From a bacterium (lineage in GTDB: Bacteria; Bacteroidota; Bacteroidia; Bacteroidales; Muribaculaceae): 64,000 nt of DNA. Positions 36,190 to 44,158 of the stretch are shown here, one piece after another. Numbering within the stretch: the stretch's first letter is position 1; each line of letters begins with the position of its first letter. The notes under the pieces are model-generated. The model searched no databases. It was given only the letters and a program-made list of their open reading frames with translations, and was not told where the DNA came from. The stretch lies in NCBI GenBank assembly GCA_004563195.1, contig SFTJ01000021.1, positions 1-64,000 on the forward strand. The letters run 5' to 3'. Both the position numbers and the translations under genes were made by a program.

Positions 36190-36221
36190 CAAATTTACTC
36201 AAATATTCGAGATTACACAAA
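36190..36221 (-). promoter_or_regulatory. Promoter of nrdJ
   Basis: On the minus strand TTTG (36221-36218), a 20-base spacer, then TAAATTTG (36197-36190). The ATG at 36161 follows 28 bases later. Confidence 0.7.
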
Positions 36222-36332
36222 ATATTTTGGTGGCATTTATTAACAATATAGATAAATAGCTCTGAGCAAATATATAATAGCGAAACTGCAATCGTATCAT
36301 AAAAAAAATCAGCCCCTGCAGTTGCGCATTGC

Positions 36333-36363
36333 TTGATACTTAAGCATAATTTATTTATCTTTG
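36333..36363 (+). promoter_or_regulatory. Promoter of the sialidase gene
   Basis: TTG at 36333-36335, a 20-base spacer, then TATCTTTG at 36356-36363. The leader to the ATG is about 70 bases. Confidence 0.6.
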
Positions 36364-36438
36364 TGAATTAGCGGAAGCTACTAGCCACGCAAAACACTAA
36401 ATAACTAAGATAAACCACAAAATTCAGTTCTAAAGACT

Positions 36439-37598
36439 ATGAAACTAAAACCATTATTTCTCTGTGCATCAGCCGCATTCGCGTCACTTGTGGGCAGCCG
36501 ATCGGCGGCTCAAACCGTGCTCTTCGACAGCGACACCACGAGTCACATATTTTTCAGAATCCCGGCAATAATAGCCAACGGCAACACTCTGCTCTATTTC
36601 ACCGACGATCGCTCGGGCGTTACCGATGCCACAGCATGGGGCGACATAGGATCGGAAGGCAATATCAGCATAGTGGCTCGTCGAAGCAATAACTTGGGAC
36701 GCTCGTGGAAACGAGAGGTGGAAATGGTAGCCAAGGGATATGGCAATCATGGCTTCGACCGCGGCCATGGCGATGCCGCTGTGGTATGCGATCGCGAAAC
36801 CGGACGAATGTTGCTTATGTGCGCTTCGGGCGAAGTGAGTTACGGCCGCAGTAGCGTGAAAGTAACGAACAATGCCGGCAAACTCTCGCTCGACCTCAGC
36901 CGTGCTCAAAAAGTGGGCCGCTACTACAGCGATGACAATGGGTTAACATGGACCGGCGAGGAAGTCACAGCCGATATATATAATTTGTTTCCGCCCAAAG
37001 CTCCTGCCGACGGTAAAGCCGAACCCTCGGTCTATCGCTTATTCTTTTCAAGCGGACGCATCTGCCAAAGTTCGGTGATTAAGCACGGCGATTATTATCG
37101 CATCTATTCGGCAATTACCACCAATCGCGGCAGCCTTGTACTCTACTCCGACGATTTTGGCAAACAATGGCATCCTCTCGGAGGTGCCAATGCTATGCCC
37201 GCACCAAACGGCGACGAGGCTAAGGTGGAAGAACTCCCCGATGGCAGCGTTTTGCTAAGTTGCCGAATGTTTGGCGGCAGATATTTCAATATCTACAATT
37301 ACACAACCACTGCCGATGGCTCGGGCCCGATTATGCTCGTCCGGAATGCTTTGCCGAAGGTTGGACTCGCTATCAAGTTACCGACAAGCGTTCGGCATAC
37401 TCCACAATGGTTCTCGACAGAAAAGGTCGCATAGCATTTGCCTACGAAGATCAAGGCGAATTGTTGAAAGTGGGCAGTCAACCTGCCGATGTATACGACA
37501 ACACCTTCCGCACCATTTCGATTAAAGAAATCACCGGAGGAGAATATCGCTACAGCAACAAGAAAAACCATCGCGACCTCTTTCTAAAACGCAGATAA
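36439..37598 (+). pseudogene. Exo-alpha-sialidase (GH33), disrupted by a frameshift and probable internal deletion
   Basis: Would encode a secreted enzyme that removes terminal sialic acid. The first frame (36439-37434) starts with a signal peptide (residues 1-25), then FRIP at 39-42 and Asp-box repeats near 83 (SNNLGRSW), 164 (SDDNGLTW) and 237 (SDDFGKQW). After about residue 294 (base ~37321) the family match jumps to the next frame: PDYARPECFAEGW, then AYSTMVLDRKG with the likely catalytic Tyr, to a stop at 37598. One base is missing relative to an open frame. From family memory, about 60 residues normally lie between GGRYFNIY and the DYA segment, so a deletion is likely. Promoter and terminator are still good. 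Confidence 0.8.
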
Positions 37599-37627
37599 AG
37601 AGGATTACGATAATCGCAATTTTCTCA

Positions 37628-37656
37628 GCTCGGCACATTATGTGTCGGGCTTTTTT
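37628..37656 (+). terminator. Terminator of the sialidase gene
   Basis: GCTCGGCACA (37628-37637) pairs with TGTGTCGGGC (37641-37650) over 10 bp with two G-U pairs, followed by TTTTTT. Confidence 0.88.
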
Positions 37657-37663
37657 ACTTGTA

Positions 37664-37699
37664 ACAAAAATGTGCCCATCCGCTAACGACAGGCACATT
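37664..37699 (-). terminator. Terminator of the 52-residue protein gene
   Basis: On the minus strand AATGTGCC (37699-37692) pairs with GGCACATT (37676-37669), followed by TTTTTG. Confidence 0.7.
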
Positions 37700-37719
37700 C
37701 TCAAATAAGTTTAACTCTC

Positions 37720-37878
37720 TTAATTAGCCACAAAGCTTCCCAATTCGGGTTGAGTCATTGGTTTATAACTGTAAATTCGAGCAAATTGTTTTATAAATTC
37801 TATCGACTTCTTTTTAGGACCTTTTGACTCGCTTTCACTGCTAAATTGTTTGTTTCGTTTGGCGTAGATTTTCTGCAT
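37720..37878 (-). CDS. Small conserved-looking 52-residue protein, function unknown
   Basis: A complete 53-codon frame from ATG at 37878 to TAA at 37720. The protein starts MQKIYAKRNKQF, passes a Ser/Glu/Lys-rich linker and ends with a helical FIKQFARIYSY segment and a tail reading LGSFVAN. I recall short Bacteroidales proteins with the same pattern (F-x-K/R-Q-F-A-R-x-Y then L-x-x-F-x-x-N at the very end), often near sigma-factor genes, but could not check this. It has its own -7 box (37967-37974), a long hairpin just before the ATG and a terminator after the stop. It lies 142 bases downstream of the ECF sigma gene on the same strand. There is no signal peptide or membrane helix. Confidence 0.75.
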   Translation of the reverse strand: MQKIYAKRNKQFSSESESKGPKKKSIEFIKQFARIYSYKPMTQPELGSFVAN

Positions 37879-37885
37879 AGGCAAG

Positions 37886-37920
37886 ATAGTTTGTTATTAG
37901 TTTACTTAATAACGAACTAT
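37886..37920 (-). promoter_or_regulatory. Leader hairpin upstream of the 52-residue protein gene
   Basis: On the minus strand a 14-base arm (37920-37907) pairs with 37899-37886, with one mismatch and a 7-base loop. The 3' arm ends 7 bases before the ATG, so it covers the ribosome entry region. Confidence 0.6.
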
Positions 37921-37966
37921 ATACCTGTATTATTGCGCATTTTGAAAAAAATCACATAAAAATTTT

Positions 37967-37974
37967 CAAAGATA
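37967..37974 (-). promoter_or_regulatory. -7 promoter box of the 52-residue protein gene
   Basis: TATCTTTG on the minus strand. A TTG lies upstream at 38000-37998 but with a long 23-base spacer. The predicted leader is about 80 bases and contains the hairpin. Confidence 0.5.
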
Positions 37975-38020
37975 TTACACGCCTAGCCACACATTAGCAA
38001 GCCTACACATACAAGTAATG

Positions 38021-38611
38021 TCAGAACGATAATGTAATGCGATTCTCGTCGGCAAGGCGGCGCATATTGAGAATGGCATAACGCATACGACCCAAAGCAG
38101 TGTTTACACTCACATTGGTGGTATCAGCTATCTCCTTAAAACTCATATCCTTATAGTAACGCATCATCAGCACTTCTCTTTGCGATTCGGGCAATGCATT
38201 CACGAGGTTACGGATATCACTATGTATCTGGCTTGTAACCATAGCATCCTCTATGGTTTCTTCGCTTAGCTCCTTTCGATTGAAAATGTCGAAATCACAG
38301 CTGTCGCACGACTGAAGATTTTCAGCCTTTTCTTGGCGGAAATAATCAATAATTAGGTTGTGAGCGATGCGGCTTATCCACGCTAAGAACTTACCGTTCT
38401 CGGTGTACTTACCTTGCTTAATTGTCATAATAGCCTTGACAAATGTTTCTTGAAAAACGTCATCGGCTACATCTTCGTCTTTTACCTGATGGAAGATATA
38501 AGCGTACACACGATTTTTGTGTCGCTCTATCAAGGTATCAAACGCCTCACATTCGCCCCCGATGTACAATCCGACTAATTGTTCATCCGATAGGTCAATA
38601 TATTTTCTCAT
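38021..38611 (-). CDS. ECF-type RNA polymerase sigma factor
   Basis: A 196-residue sigma-70 family protein with only regions 2 and 4. Region 2 lies at about 20-95 (HKNRVYAYIFHQVKDEDVAD, then FLAWISRIAHNLIIDYFR). Region 4 is at about 135-185 (LPESQREVLMMRYYKDMSFK and a helix-turn-helix NVSVNTALGRMR). No anti-sigma gene with a membrane segment is next to it; the nearest partner candidate is the 52-residue gene downstream. A TATATTTG box lies about 93 bases upstream. Confidence 0.93.
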   Translation of the reverse strand: MRKYIDLSDEQLVGLYIGGECEAFDTLIERHKNRVYAYIFHQVKDEDVADDVFQETFVKAIMTIKQGKYTENGKFLAWISRIAHNLIIDYFRQEKAENLQSCDSCDFDIFNRKELSEETIEDAMVTSQIHSDIRNLVNALPESQREVLMMRYYKDMSFKEIADTTNVSVNTALGRMRYAILNMRRLADENRITLSF

Positions 38612-38703
38612 TATAACAACGATTTATTTGTTTAATAAGTAAAATTTTTCAATAGGCAGTTTGATTTTATTTGTTTGTTAATAATCTTTTGTTGTTTACA
38701 CGG

Positions 38704-38711
38704 CAAATATA
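38704..38711 (-). promoter_or_regulatory. -7 promoter box of the sigma factor gene
   Basis: TATATTTG on the minus strand. TTTG lies upstream at 38731-38728 with a short 16-base spacer, inside the T-rich tail of the prmA terminator. Confidence 0.45.
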
Positions 38712-38712
38712 A

Positions 38713-38763
38713 CACTAAAAAACAAAACAAAAGGTTAAAATCGTTAATTTAACAATTTTAACC
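38713..38763 (-). terminator. Terminator of prmA
   Basis: On the minus strand GGTTAAAAT (38763-38755) pairs with ATTTTAACC (38741-38733), with an inner GTTA/TAAC pair, followed by TTTTGTTTTG and TTTTTT. Confidence 0.8.
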
Positions 38764-38796
38764 CATAATATTTTAGAAATATTCTCGTTAATTGAG

Positions 38797-39642
38797 TCAT
38801 TTTAAGCAAAAAACCGCCATAGTCCACTCGTTTCTCACCGTATGCTTCTCAAGTTGCAGATTATACTCGGCAAGCTTATCGCAAAGTATAGGCAAATCAG
38901 TCTCATAGAATCCCGAAATGAACAATTTTGCGCCTTCGCTCAGCGTTTTTGAATACTTTTCGATGTCGTTGATGATGATATTGCGATTGATATTTGCCAA
39001 GAAGTAATCGCAATCGGCATCCGAAGGCAAACTGTTGGCATCGCCTAAAATCATCGTAACAAGAGCATTATTGAGTGAGGCATTGTCCACAGCATTCTGC
39101 CATGCGCCTGAGTCAATCTCCACGCCTACCACCTTTTGAGCGCCAAGTTTCGATGCTATAATCGACAATATGCCTGTTCCGGCGCCCATATCTATCACAT
39201 TCTTGCCATTGAGGTCGGCTTCGAGCAGAGCCTCGAGCATCATCGATGTGGTCTCGTGATGACCTGAGCCAAACGACATCTTCGGGTCGATAATGATATC
39301 ATATTTGCACTTGGGATAGTCGCTGTGATAAGTGGCATGCACTACGCACTGCTCTCCTATCACTATCGGCTTGAACGAGTCTTGTTCCCAACTTGCATTC
39401 CAGTTATCGCCTTTTATCTCACTTACATCCCACGATATTTTTGCCGAGAAAGCATAGCATTGCAGCGCCGTAGCTATGTCGTGACTTTGATACACATCTT
39501 TATTAATATATGCCTTCATGCCCGAATCGGTGGTAACGAACGATTCGTAGCCAAATTCGCATAGAAATGCTGCCAATATGTCCATTTCATCGGCATTGAA
39601 CGGACGGCAAGTGAAGTTGACTTCGATATAATCTATACCCAT
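38797..39642 (-). CDS. prmA: Ribosomal protein L11 methyltransferase
   Basis: Methylates ribosomal protein L11 with S-adenosylmethionine. The 281 residues have an N-terminal substrate domain and a Rossmann domain with the SAM motif VIDMGAGTGILSIIASKLGA near 155 and FLANINRNII as motif IV. It ends a run of three genes (holin-like, 101-residue protein, prmA) with gaps of 6 and 12 bases. Confidence 0.93.
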   Translation of the reverse strand: MGIDYIEVNFTCRPFNADEMDILAAFLCEFGYESFVTTDSGMKAYINKDVYQSHDIATALQCYAFSAKISWDVSEIKGDNWNASWEQDSFKPIVIGEQCVVHATYHSDYPKCKYDIIIDPKMSFGSGHHETTSMMLEALLEADLNGKNVIDMGAGTGILSIIASKLGAQKVVGVEIDSGAWQNAVDNASLNNALVTMILGDANSLPSDADCDYFLANINRNIIINDIEKYSKTLSEGAKLFISGFYETDLPILCDKLAEYNLQLEKHTVRNEWTMAVFCLK

Positions 39643-39654
39643 ACTTGCAATGCG

Positions 39655-39960
39655 TTATCTCCGTCTCAATCGGGTTATTAACTTGGCAATATTAAACCCT
39701 ATCAAAGCATAATCCACCCATTTGAGTCGACCGGATATCATTTTAAAAATATTTCCCGTTACGCCTTTAGCACTGGTGTTGCTCTTAAATTGCTCTATTT
39801 TTTGATTGGCTTTCTGGGCAAGAACAGCTTTTTCGTTCTCAAGTTTTATTAACGCCAAAGCGCGCTGAAATCGCAGTTGCTCAAGAGTGTAGCCTTGCCA
39901 TTCGGGCTGAGTGGCTTCAGGAGTGGCTGCGGGTGTTGCATTATTCTGATTAATAGCCAT
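39655..39960 (-). CDS. Conserved hypothetical protein, 101 residues
   Basis: Not recognised by function. The N-terminal ~20 residues are Ala/Thr/Pro/Gln-rich. A Gln/Lys/Glu-rich helix follows (LRFQRALALIKLENEK), which could form a coiled coil. The end has one weakly hydrophobic segment (YALIGFNIAKLI) and a basic TRLRRR tail. It lies 6 bases downstream of the holin-like gene, so I expect it to work with that membrane protein. Confidence 0.75.
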   Translation of the reverse strand: MAINQNNATPAATPEATQPEWQGYTLEQLRFQRALALIKLENEKAVLAQKANQKIEQFKSNTSAKGVTGNIFKMISGRLKWVDYALIGFNIAKLITRLRRR

Positions 39961-39966
39961 AACTCA

Positions 39967-40314
39967 TTATTTTTTAGGGTTTAAGAACAGCTTCGACAAA
40001 AATTTTGCTATAGGATTCACTATGAGTTGATCCTTCAAAGCAATTACCACTGCCATAATTATTAAATATAATGTGGCGACAATGAGGTAAGAGCCCCATT
40101 GGCATCCGAGCACTTGCGTGAGATAACTTTCGAGCGAAAGCGAGAGATAGAACAGCACGCATATAGCCAATGCGCCTATAATTATGGCTATGGCTGCAGT
40201 AGAGAGCAGCACCACCATCTTTTCTACCACAGTAAGCTTGCTATAATCTACTTGTAGGGTAATGTAGCGCTTTATCTCAGCTGCAATCTGCTTGTATTCT
40301 TCAGAGTTAATCAT
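39967..40314 (-). CDS. Phage-holin-family-like (DUF1469) small membrane protein
   Basis: A 115-residue protein with an amphipathic start (about 1-35) and two strong membrane helices (about 32-60 and 80-100) separated by a short loop. This is the layout of the putative holin-X/DUF1469 proteins common in Bacteroidota. Despite the family name there are no phage genes nearby. It is followed at 6 bases by the 101-residue gene and then prmA. A role in envelope upkeep is inference. Confidence 0.8.
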   Translation of the reverse strand: MINSEEYKQIAAEIKRYITLQVDYSKLTVVEKMVVLLSTAAIAIIIGALAICVLFYLSLSLESYLTQVLGCQWGSYLIVATLYLIIMAVVIALKDQLIVNPIAKFLSKLFLNPKK

Positions 40315-40345
40315 AACGCTTGGTTTGTTAGGTTATTATATGACT

Positions 40346-40382
40346 ATTTTCTTGGCACAAATGCGTGTTGCACCAAGAAAAT
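40346..40382 (-). terminator. Hairpin between the YtxH pair and the holin-like gene
   Basis: ATTTTCTTGG (40346-40355) pairs with CCAAGAAAAT (40373-40382), 10 bp. The T-run after it on the minus strand is weak, so read-through into the next genes is possible. Confidence 0.55.
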
Positions 40383-40411
40383 AATCTTATTCAATTATCA
40401 GCCCACGAAAA

Positions 40412-40609
40412 TTATTCTTCAATCTGAGCGGTAATCTGAGAAATCAAAGCTTCTACTTCGTCGTCGGTGAAAGTGATTCCCTTCGATTTCAAAATATCCT
40501 TAATCTTTGTTCTCAAATCAGAGCCTTTTTCAGGTGCAAACAACACTGCCACTGCGCATCCCACTATAGCTCCGCCCAAGAATGCTGATATCAATCCAAT
40601 TCCTTTCAT
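40412..40609 (-). CDS. YtxH domain protein, copy 2
   Basis: A 65-residue protein with one N-terminal membrane helix (residues 4-26) running into the YtxH motif LFAPEKGSDLR, then a charged helical tail. It is a close paralogue of the next-upstream gene, which has LFAPEKGSDTR at the same place. YtxH proteins appear in general-stress operons in other bacteria; the molecular role is unknown. Confidence 0.85.
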   Translation of the reverse strand: MKGIGLISAFLGGAIVGCAVAVLFAPEKGSDLRTKIKDILKSKGITFTDDEVEALISQITAQIEE

Positions 40610-40652
40610 AATTTATAAAATTGAGTTATTTACTACAATTAACACACATTTA

Positions 40653-40859
40653 TTATGCTTCTGCACTTTCTACTTCGTCGGTAATCTCTTTTACGAGTTC
40701 ATCCAACTTTTCGTCCTTGAGTGTAACGCCCTTTTCCTTCAATAATTGAGCGATGCGACTGCGAGTGTCAGAACCTTTCTCCGGAGCGAAGAGCAAACCG
40801 ATAGCTGCGCCTGCAATTGCTCCACCAATAACTGCTAAAATTACATGTAATGGTTTCAT
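40653..40859 (-). CDS. YtxH domain protein, copy 1
   Basis: A 68-residue protein with a Gly/Ala-rich membrane helix (residues 5-24), the LFAPEKGSDTR motif and an acidic C-terminal helix. It is the first gene after a strong minus-strand promoter, with a leader of about 87 bases, and is followed 43 bases later by its paralogue. The pair probably arose by tandem duplication. Confidence 0.85.
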   Translation of the reverse strand: MKPLHVILAVIGGAIAGAAIGLLFAPEKGSDTRSRIAQLLKEKGVTLKDEKLDELVKEITDEVESAEA

Positions 40860-40951
40860 AATTTATTTGTATTTATTAGTTTATATCTATATTTACTGCA
40901 AATCGTTTGCCAAAAAGTTATTATATATACAATCGGGCAATGATTTTTGTT

Positions 40952-40982
40952 CAAAACTATTAATTGTTTTTGACTAATCAAA
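40952..40982 (-). promoter_or_regulatory. Promoter of the tandem YtxH genes
   Basis: On the minus strand TTTG (40982-40979), a 19-base spacer, then TAGTTTTG (40959-40952). This is a full consensus match. Confidence 0.75.
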
Positions 40983-41181
40983 ATATTTTTGCGATTATTT
41001 TGAAAATTGCCATTCATTTCAATATCCGTTAACATCTCGCGAAAACAGTTTGCTGCCAATCTTGCGCACGCATCGGTAATTATTGCACCTTCTGTAGTTT
41101 GCGACATACTCAGCGCCACGTAGCAGCGCAGTTTTCCAAATAGAATATTTCGGGTTATTTCTTTATTCTAATCAAAATTAG

Positions 41182-41189
41182 TAATTTTG
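41182..41189 (+). promoter_or_regulatory. -7 promoter box of uvrA
   Basis: TAATTTTG, 24 bases before the uvrA ATG. The -33 region is only T-rich. Confidence 0.5.
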
Positions 41190-41213
41190 CAAGAATAATA
41201 TAGAAACCACATA

Positions 41214-44000
41214 ATGAGTTCGAACAAAATACAAGTTTCCGGTGCACGAGTCAACAACCTCAAGAACATCAGCCTCGACATTCCTCGCGGCAAATTCGTA
41301 GTTATCACCGGTTTATCAGGTTCAGGCAAATCGTCGCTTGCCTTCGACACACTTTATGCCGAAGGTCAGCGTCGCTATGTAGAGAGCCTTTCGTCGTATG
41401 CACGCCAGTTTCTTGGCCGAATGCCCAAACCAGAATGCGATTTCATTAAAGGATTGCCTCCAGCCATTGCCATAGAACAAAAGGTCACTACACGCAATTC
41501 GCGAAGCACTGTGGGCACTTCTACCGAAATCTACGACTACTTGCGCATGCTCTTTGCTCGCGTGGGCAAGACATTCTCTCCCGTGTCGGGGCAAATGGTG
41601 AAGAAGCATACTTCCGACGATGTGGTTAATGCCATCAACAGCTACCCCATTGGCACTCGTTTTGCCATTCTCGCCAATATTATTATGCCCGAAGGGCGCG
41701 ACTTCAATACTCATCTCGACATTTTGCTTAAAGGTGGATATTCGCGCCTCGAACACAATGGCAAGTTTGTGCAGATTACCGATTTGCTTAACGACGGCAA
41801 GAGTCATAAAGTCGACGACTACCGCCTGCTCATCGACCGCCTCTCGGTAAGCCGAACCAAAGAAGATGATATGCGCATCTACGACTCGCTGCAGACTGCT
41901 TTTTTCGAAGGTCACGACGAGTGCATCATTATGATATGGCAAAGCAACGGCACCACTCAGACCCTCACATTCTCCAAACGATTTGAAGCCGATGGCATTA
42001 CATTTCAGGAGCCGACCGACTTGATGTTTAATTTCAACAATCCCGTTGGAGCATGCCCCGTATGCGAGGGTTTCGGCAAAGTGACCGGCATCGATGAAAA
42101 TCTGGTGGTTCCCAACAAAGCACTTTCGATATACGAAGACGCTGTGGTGTGCTGGAAAGGCCAAGTAATGAGCGAATGGAAGCGCGATCTTATCTCTAAA
42201 GCTGCAAAATATGGTTTCCCCATACACACACCATATAATAATCTCACCGAGGAACAAAAGCGTTTTTTGTGGCATGGGAACAGCGACTTTGCCGGAATAG
42301 ACGGTTTTTTCCGCTTTGTGCAAAGCAAAACCTACAGCATACAATATCGTGTAATGCTCAATCGCTACCGCGGCAAGACCACTTGCCCCGAATGTAACGG
42401 CACTCGCCTCAAACCGGCTACTCAGTACATCAAAATAAATGGTCTCACCATAACCGATATGGTGAAGATGCCTGTGGTGAAACTGCATGAGTGGTTCAAG
42501 AACCTGCAGTTGGATAACGAAGAGGCAACAATAGCCAAACGCTTGCTCGTGGAGATAGAAAACCGTTTGTCGTTTCTCGACGAAGTGGGTCTGGGCTATC
42601 TTACTCTCGACCGCTTGTCATCTACACTATCGGGTGGCGAAAGTCAGCGCATCAATCTTGCCACATCGCTTGGCAGTTCGCTTGTGGGCTCGATTTATAT
42701 TCTTGACGAACCGAGCATCGGTCTGCACTCTCGCGACACATATCGATTGATTAAGGTGCTGATGATGCTTCGCGACTTGGGCAACACGGTGGTGGTGGTA
42801 GAGCACGATGAAGATATTATCAGAGCTGCCGATTACCTTATTGATATAGGTCCCGAAGCCGGACGCAAAGGTGGCGAAGTGGTTTTTGAAGGGAAACTGA
42901 GTCCCGAAGCGAAAGCCGGCAAGAGTTACACCATTAAGTATCTCAACGGCGAATTGTTGATTCCTACTCCTCGCTTGCGTCGCTCTTGGAACAATTTTAT
43001 TGAGGTAAAAGGTGCTATGGAGAATAACCTTAAAAACATAGATGTAAAATTTCCGCTTGGTGTGCTTACTGTGGTAACCGGTGTGAGCGGATCGGGCAAA
43101 TCCACTCTTGTCACCGATATTCTTTATTGCACCATAGCGCGCCGTCTCGACATCAATGTAGATGCACCCGGGGCTTGTCTTTCGGTAGAGGGCGATTTGA
43201 ATCTCATTAAGAATATCGACTACGTCGACCAGAATCCCATTGGCAAATCGTCGCGAAGCAATCCTGCCACCTACTTGAAAGCATTCGATGAAATTCGCCA
43301 TCTCTTCAGCGAACAACAATTATCGAAGCAGATGGGTTATTCTGCCGGATATTTCTCATTCAACTCTCCCGGCGGACGATGCGAAGATTGTAAGGGCGAA
43401 GGCACTATCACCATAGAGATGCAATTTATGGCCGACATTTCGCTCGAATGTGAGGCATGCCACGGCAAGAGATATAGTCAAAGCGCTCTCGATGTGGAAT
43501 ATTGTGGCAAAAACATCTACGATGTGCTATGCATGACCGTAAACCAAGCCATTGAATTTTTCAGTCAGCACGATGGCAACACCGAACGCCGCATCATCAA
43601 GCGGTTGAAACCCCTTCAAGATGTAGGTCTTGGATATATAAAACTGGGACAATCGTCATCGACACTTTCGGGTGGCGAGAACCAACGCGTGAAACTCGCC
43701 TACTACCTCTGCGATGAGAAAAAGGATCCCACACTGTTTATCTTCGACGAACCCACCACCGGACTCCACTTTCACGACATCAAAACACTCATGAAGTCGT
43801 TCAACCAACTCATAGAGCACGGCCATAGCATAATAATAATAGAACACAATATGGACGTAATAAAGTGCGCCGACTATATCATCGACCTCGGTCCGGAAGG
43901 CGGCAACGAGGGTGGCAATGTGGTCACCACCGGCACTCCCGAAGAAGTGGCAAAATGCCCAGAGAGCTACACCGGTAAATTCCTGGCTGAAAAGTTGTAA
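41214..44000 (+). CDS. uvrA: Excinuclease ABC subunit A
   Basis: The damage-recognition ATPase of nucleotide excision repair. The 928 residues hold two ABC ATPase domains: Walker A GLSGSGKSSL near 31 and GVSGSGKSTL near 625, signatures LSGGESQR and LSGGENQR, and two DEP Walker B sites. Zinc sites are visible as CPVCEGFGK, CPECNGTRL and CEDCKGEG with CEACHGKRY. The length is slightly short of the E. coli protein but normal for this phylum. It is monocistronic. Confidence 0.96.
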   Translation: MSSNKIQVSGARVNNLKNISLDIPRGKFVVITGLSGSGKSSLAFDTLYAEGQRRYVESLSSYARQFLGRMPKPECDFIKGLPPAIAIEQKVTTRNSRSTVGTSTEIYDYLRMLFARVGKTFSPVSGQMVKKHTSDDVVNAINSYPIGTRFAILANIIMPEGRDFNTHLDILLKGGYSRLEHNGKFVQITDLLNDGKSHKVDDYRLLIDRLSVSRTKEDDMRIYDSLQTAFFEGHDECIIMIWQSNGTTQTLTFSKRFEADGITFQEPTDLMFNFNNPVGACPVCEGFGKVTGIDENLVVPNKALSIYEDAVVCWKGQVMSEWKRDLISKAAKYGFPIHTPYNNLTEEQKRFLWHGNSDFAGIDGFFRFVQSKTYSIQYRVMLNRYRGKTTCPECNGTRLKPATQYIKINGLTITDMVKMPVVKLHEWFKNLQLDNEEATIAKRLLVEIENRLSFLDEVGLGYLTLDRLSSTLSGGESQRINLATSLGSSLVGSIYILDEPSIGLHSRDTYRLIKVLMMLRDLGNTVVVVEHDEDIIRAADYLIDIGPEAGRKGGEVVFEGKLSPEAKAGKSYTIKYLNGELLIPTPRLRRSWNNFIEVKGAMENNLKNIDVKFPLGVLTVVTGVSGSGKSTLVTDILYCTIARRLDINVDAPGACLSVEGDLNLIKNIDYVDQNPIGKSSRSNPATYLKAFDEIRHLFSEQQLSKQMGYSAGYFSFNSPGGRCEDCKGEGTITIEMQFMADISLECEACHGKRYSQSALDVEYCGKNIYDVLCMTVNQAIEFFSQHDGNTERRIIKRLKPLQDVGLGYIKLGQSSSTLSGGENQRVKLAYYLCDEKKDPTLFIFDEPTTGLHFHDIKTLMKSFNQLIEHGHSIIIIEHNMDVIKCADYIIDLGPEGGNEGGNVVTTGTPEEVAKCPESYTGKFLAEKL

Positions 44001-44028
44001 CGGCAATAATCATTTTCATATAGTAGCG

Positions 44029-44070
44029 ACATCGGGCAGACTGCTGCAAAATAGCATTCTGCCCGATATC
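44029..44070 (+). terminator. Hairpin after uvrA
   Basis: ATCGGGCAGA (44031-44040) pairs with TCTGCCCGAT (44058-44067). The T-run is weak. Confidence 0.65.
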
Positions 44071-44107
44071 TCATTATAATGGGTTTGAGTTATTGATTAT
44101 TTTGCCC

Positions 44108-44145
44108 AAAAAGAAAAAACCGCATCTCGTAAGTGAGATACGGTT
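44108..44145 (-). terminator. Terminator of tRNA-Glu
   Basis: On the minus strand AACCGTATCTC (44145-44135) pairs with GAGATGCGGTT (44128-44118), with one G-U, followed by TTTTCTTTTT. Confidence 0.88.
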
Positions 44146-44158
44146 CTGAAAGCGATTG

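Larger units (their letters stand above)
40860..41213. other. Divergent intergenic region between the YtxH pair and uvrA
   Basis: 354 bases holding the YtxH promoter (40952-40982) and the uvrA promoter box (41182-41189). An 87-codon minus-strand frame (start 41119) begins upstream of the YtxH promoter and overlaps the YtxH start; I do not accept it as a gene. I see nothing else. Confidence 0.6.

Noticed and set aside
36162..36438. Cobalamin riboswitch in front of the B12-dependent reductase
   Set aside because: The promoter leaves a leader of only about 20-25 bases, too short for that riboswitch.
37310..37345. Programmed frameshift in the sialidase gene
   Set aside because: There is no slippery heptamer with a downstream structure, and the likely missing segment points to a deletion instead.
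39967..40314. Prophage remnant suggested by the holin-family protein
   Set aside because: No other phage genes, attachment repeats or integrase nearby; DUF1469 proteins are ordinary chromosomal membrane proteins in this phylum.
40856..41119. 87-codon minus-strand frame between the YtxH genes and uvrA
   Set aside because: It begins upstream of a consensus promoter for YtxH and overlaps the YtxH start; no recognisable features.
41322..42488. 388-codon open frame antisense to uvrA
   Set aside because: It lies wholly inside uvrA on the opposite strand, reads as a mirror of its codon pattern, and has no promoter box or recognisable domain.
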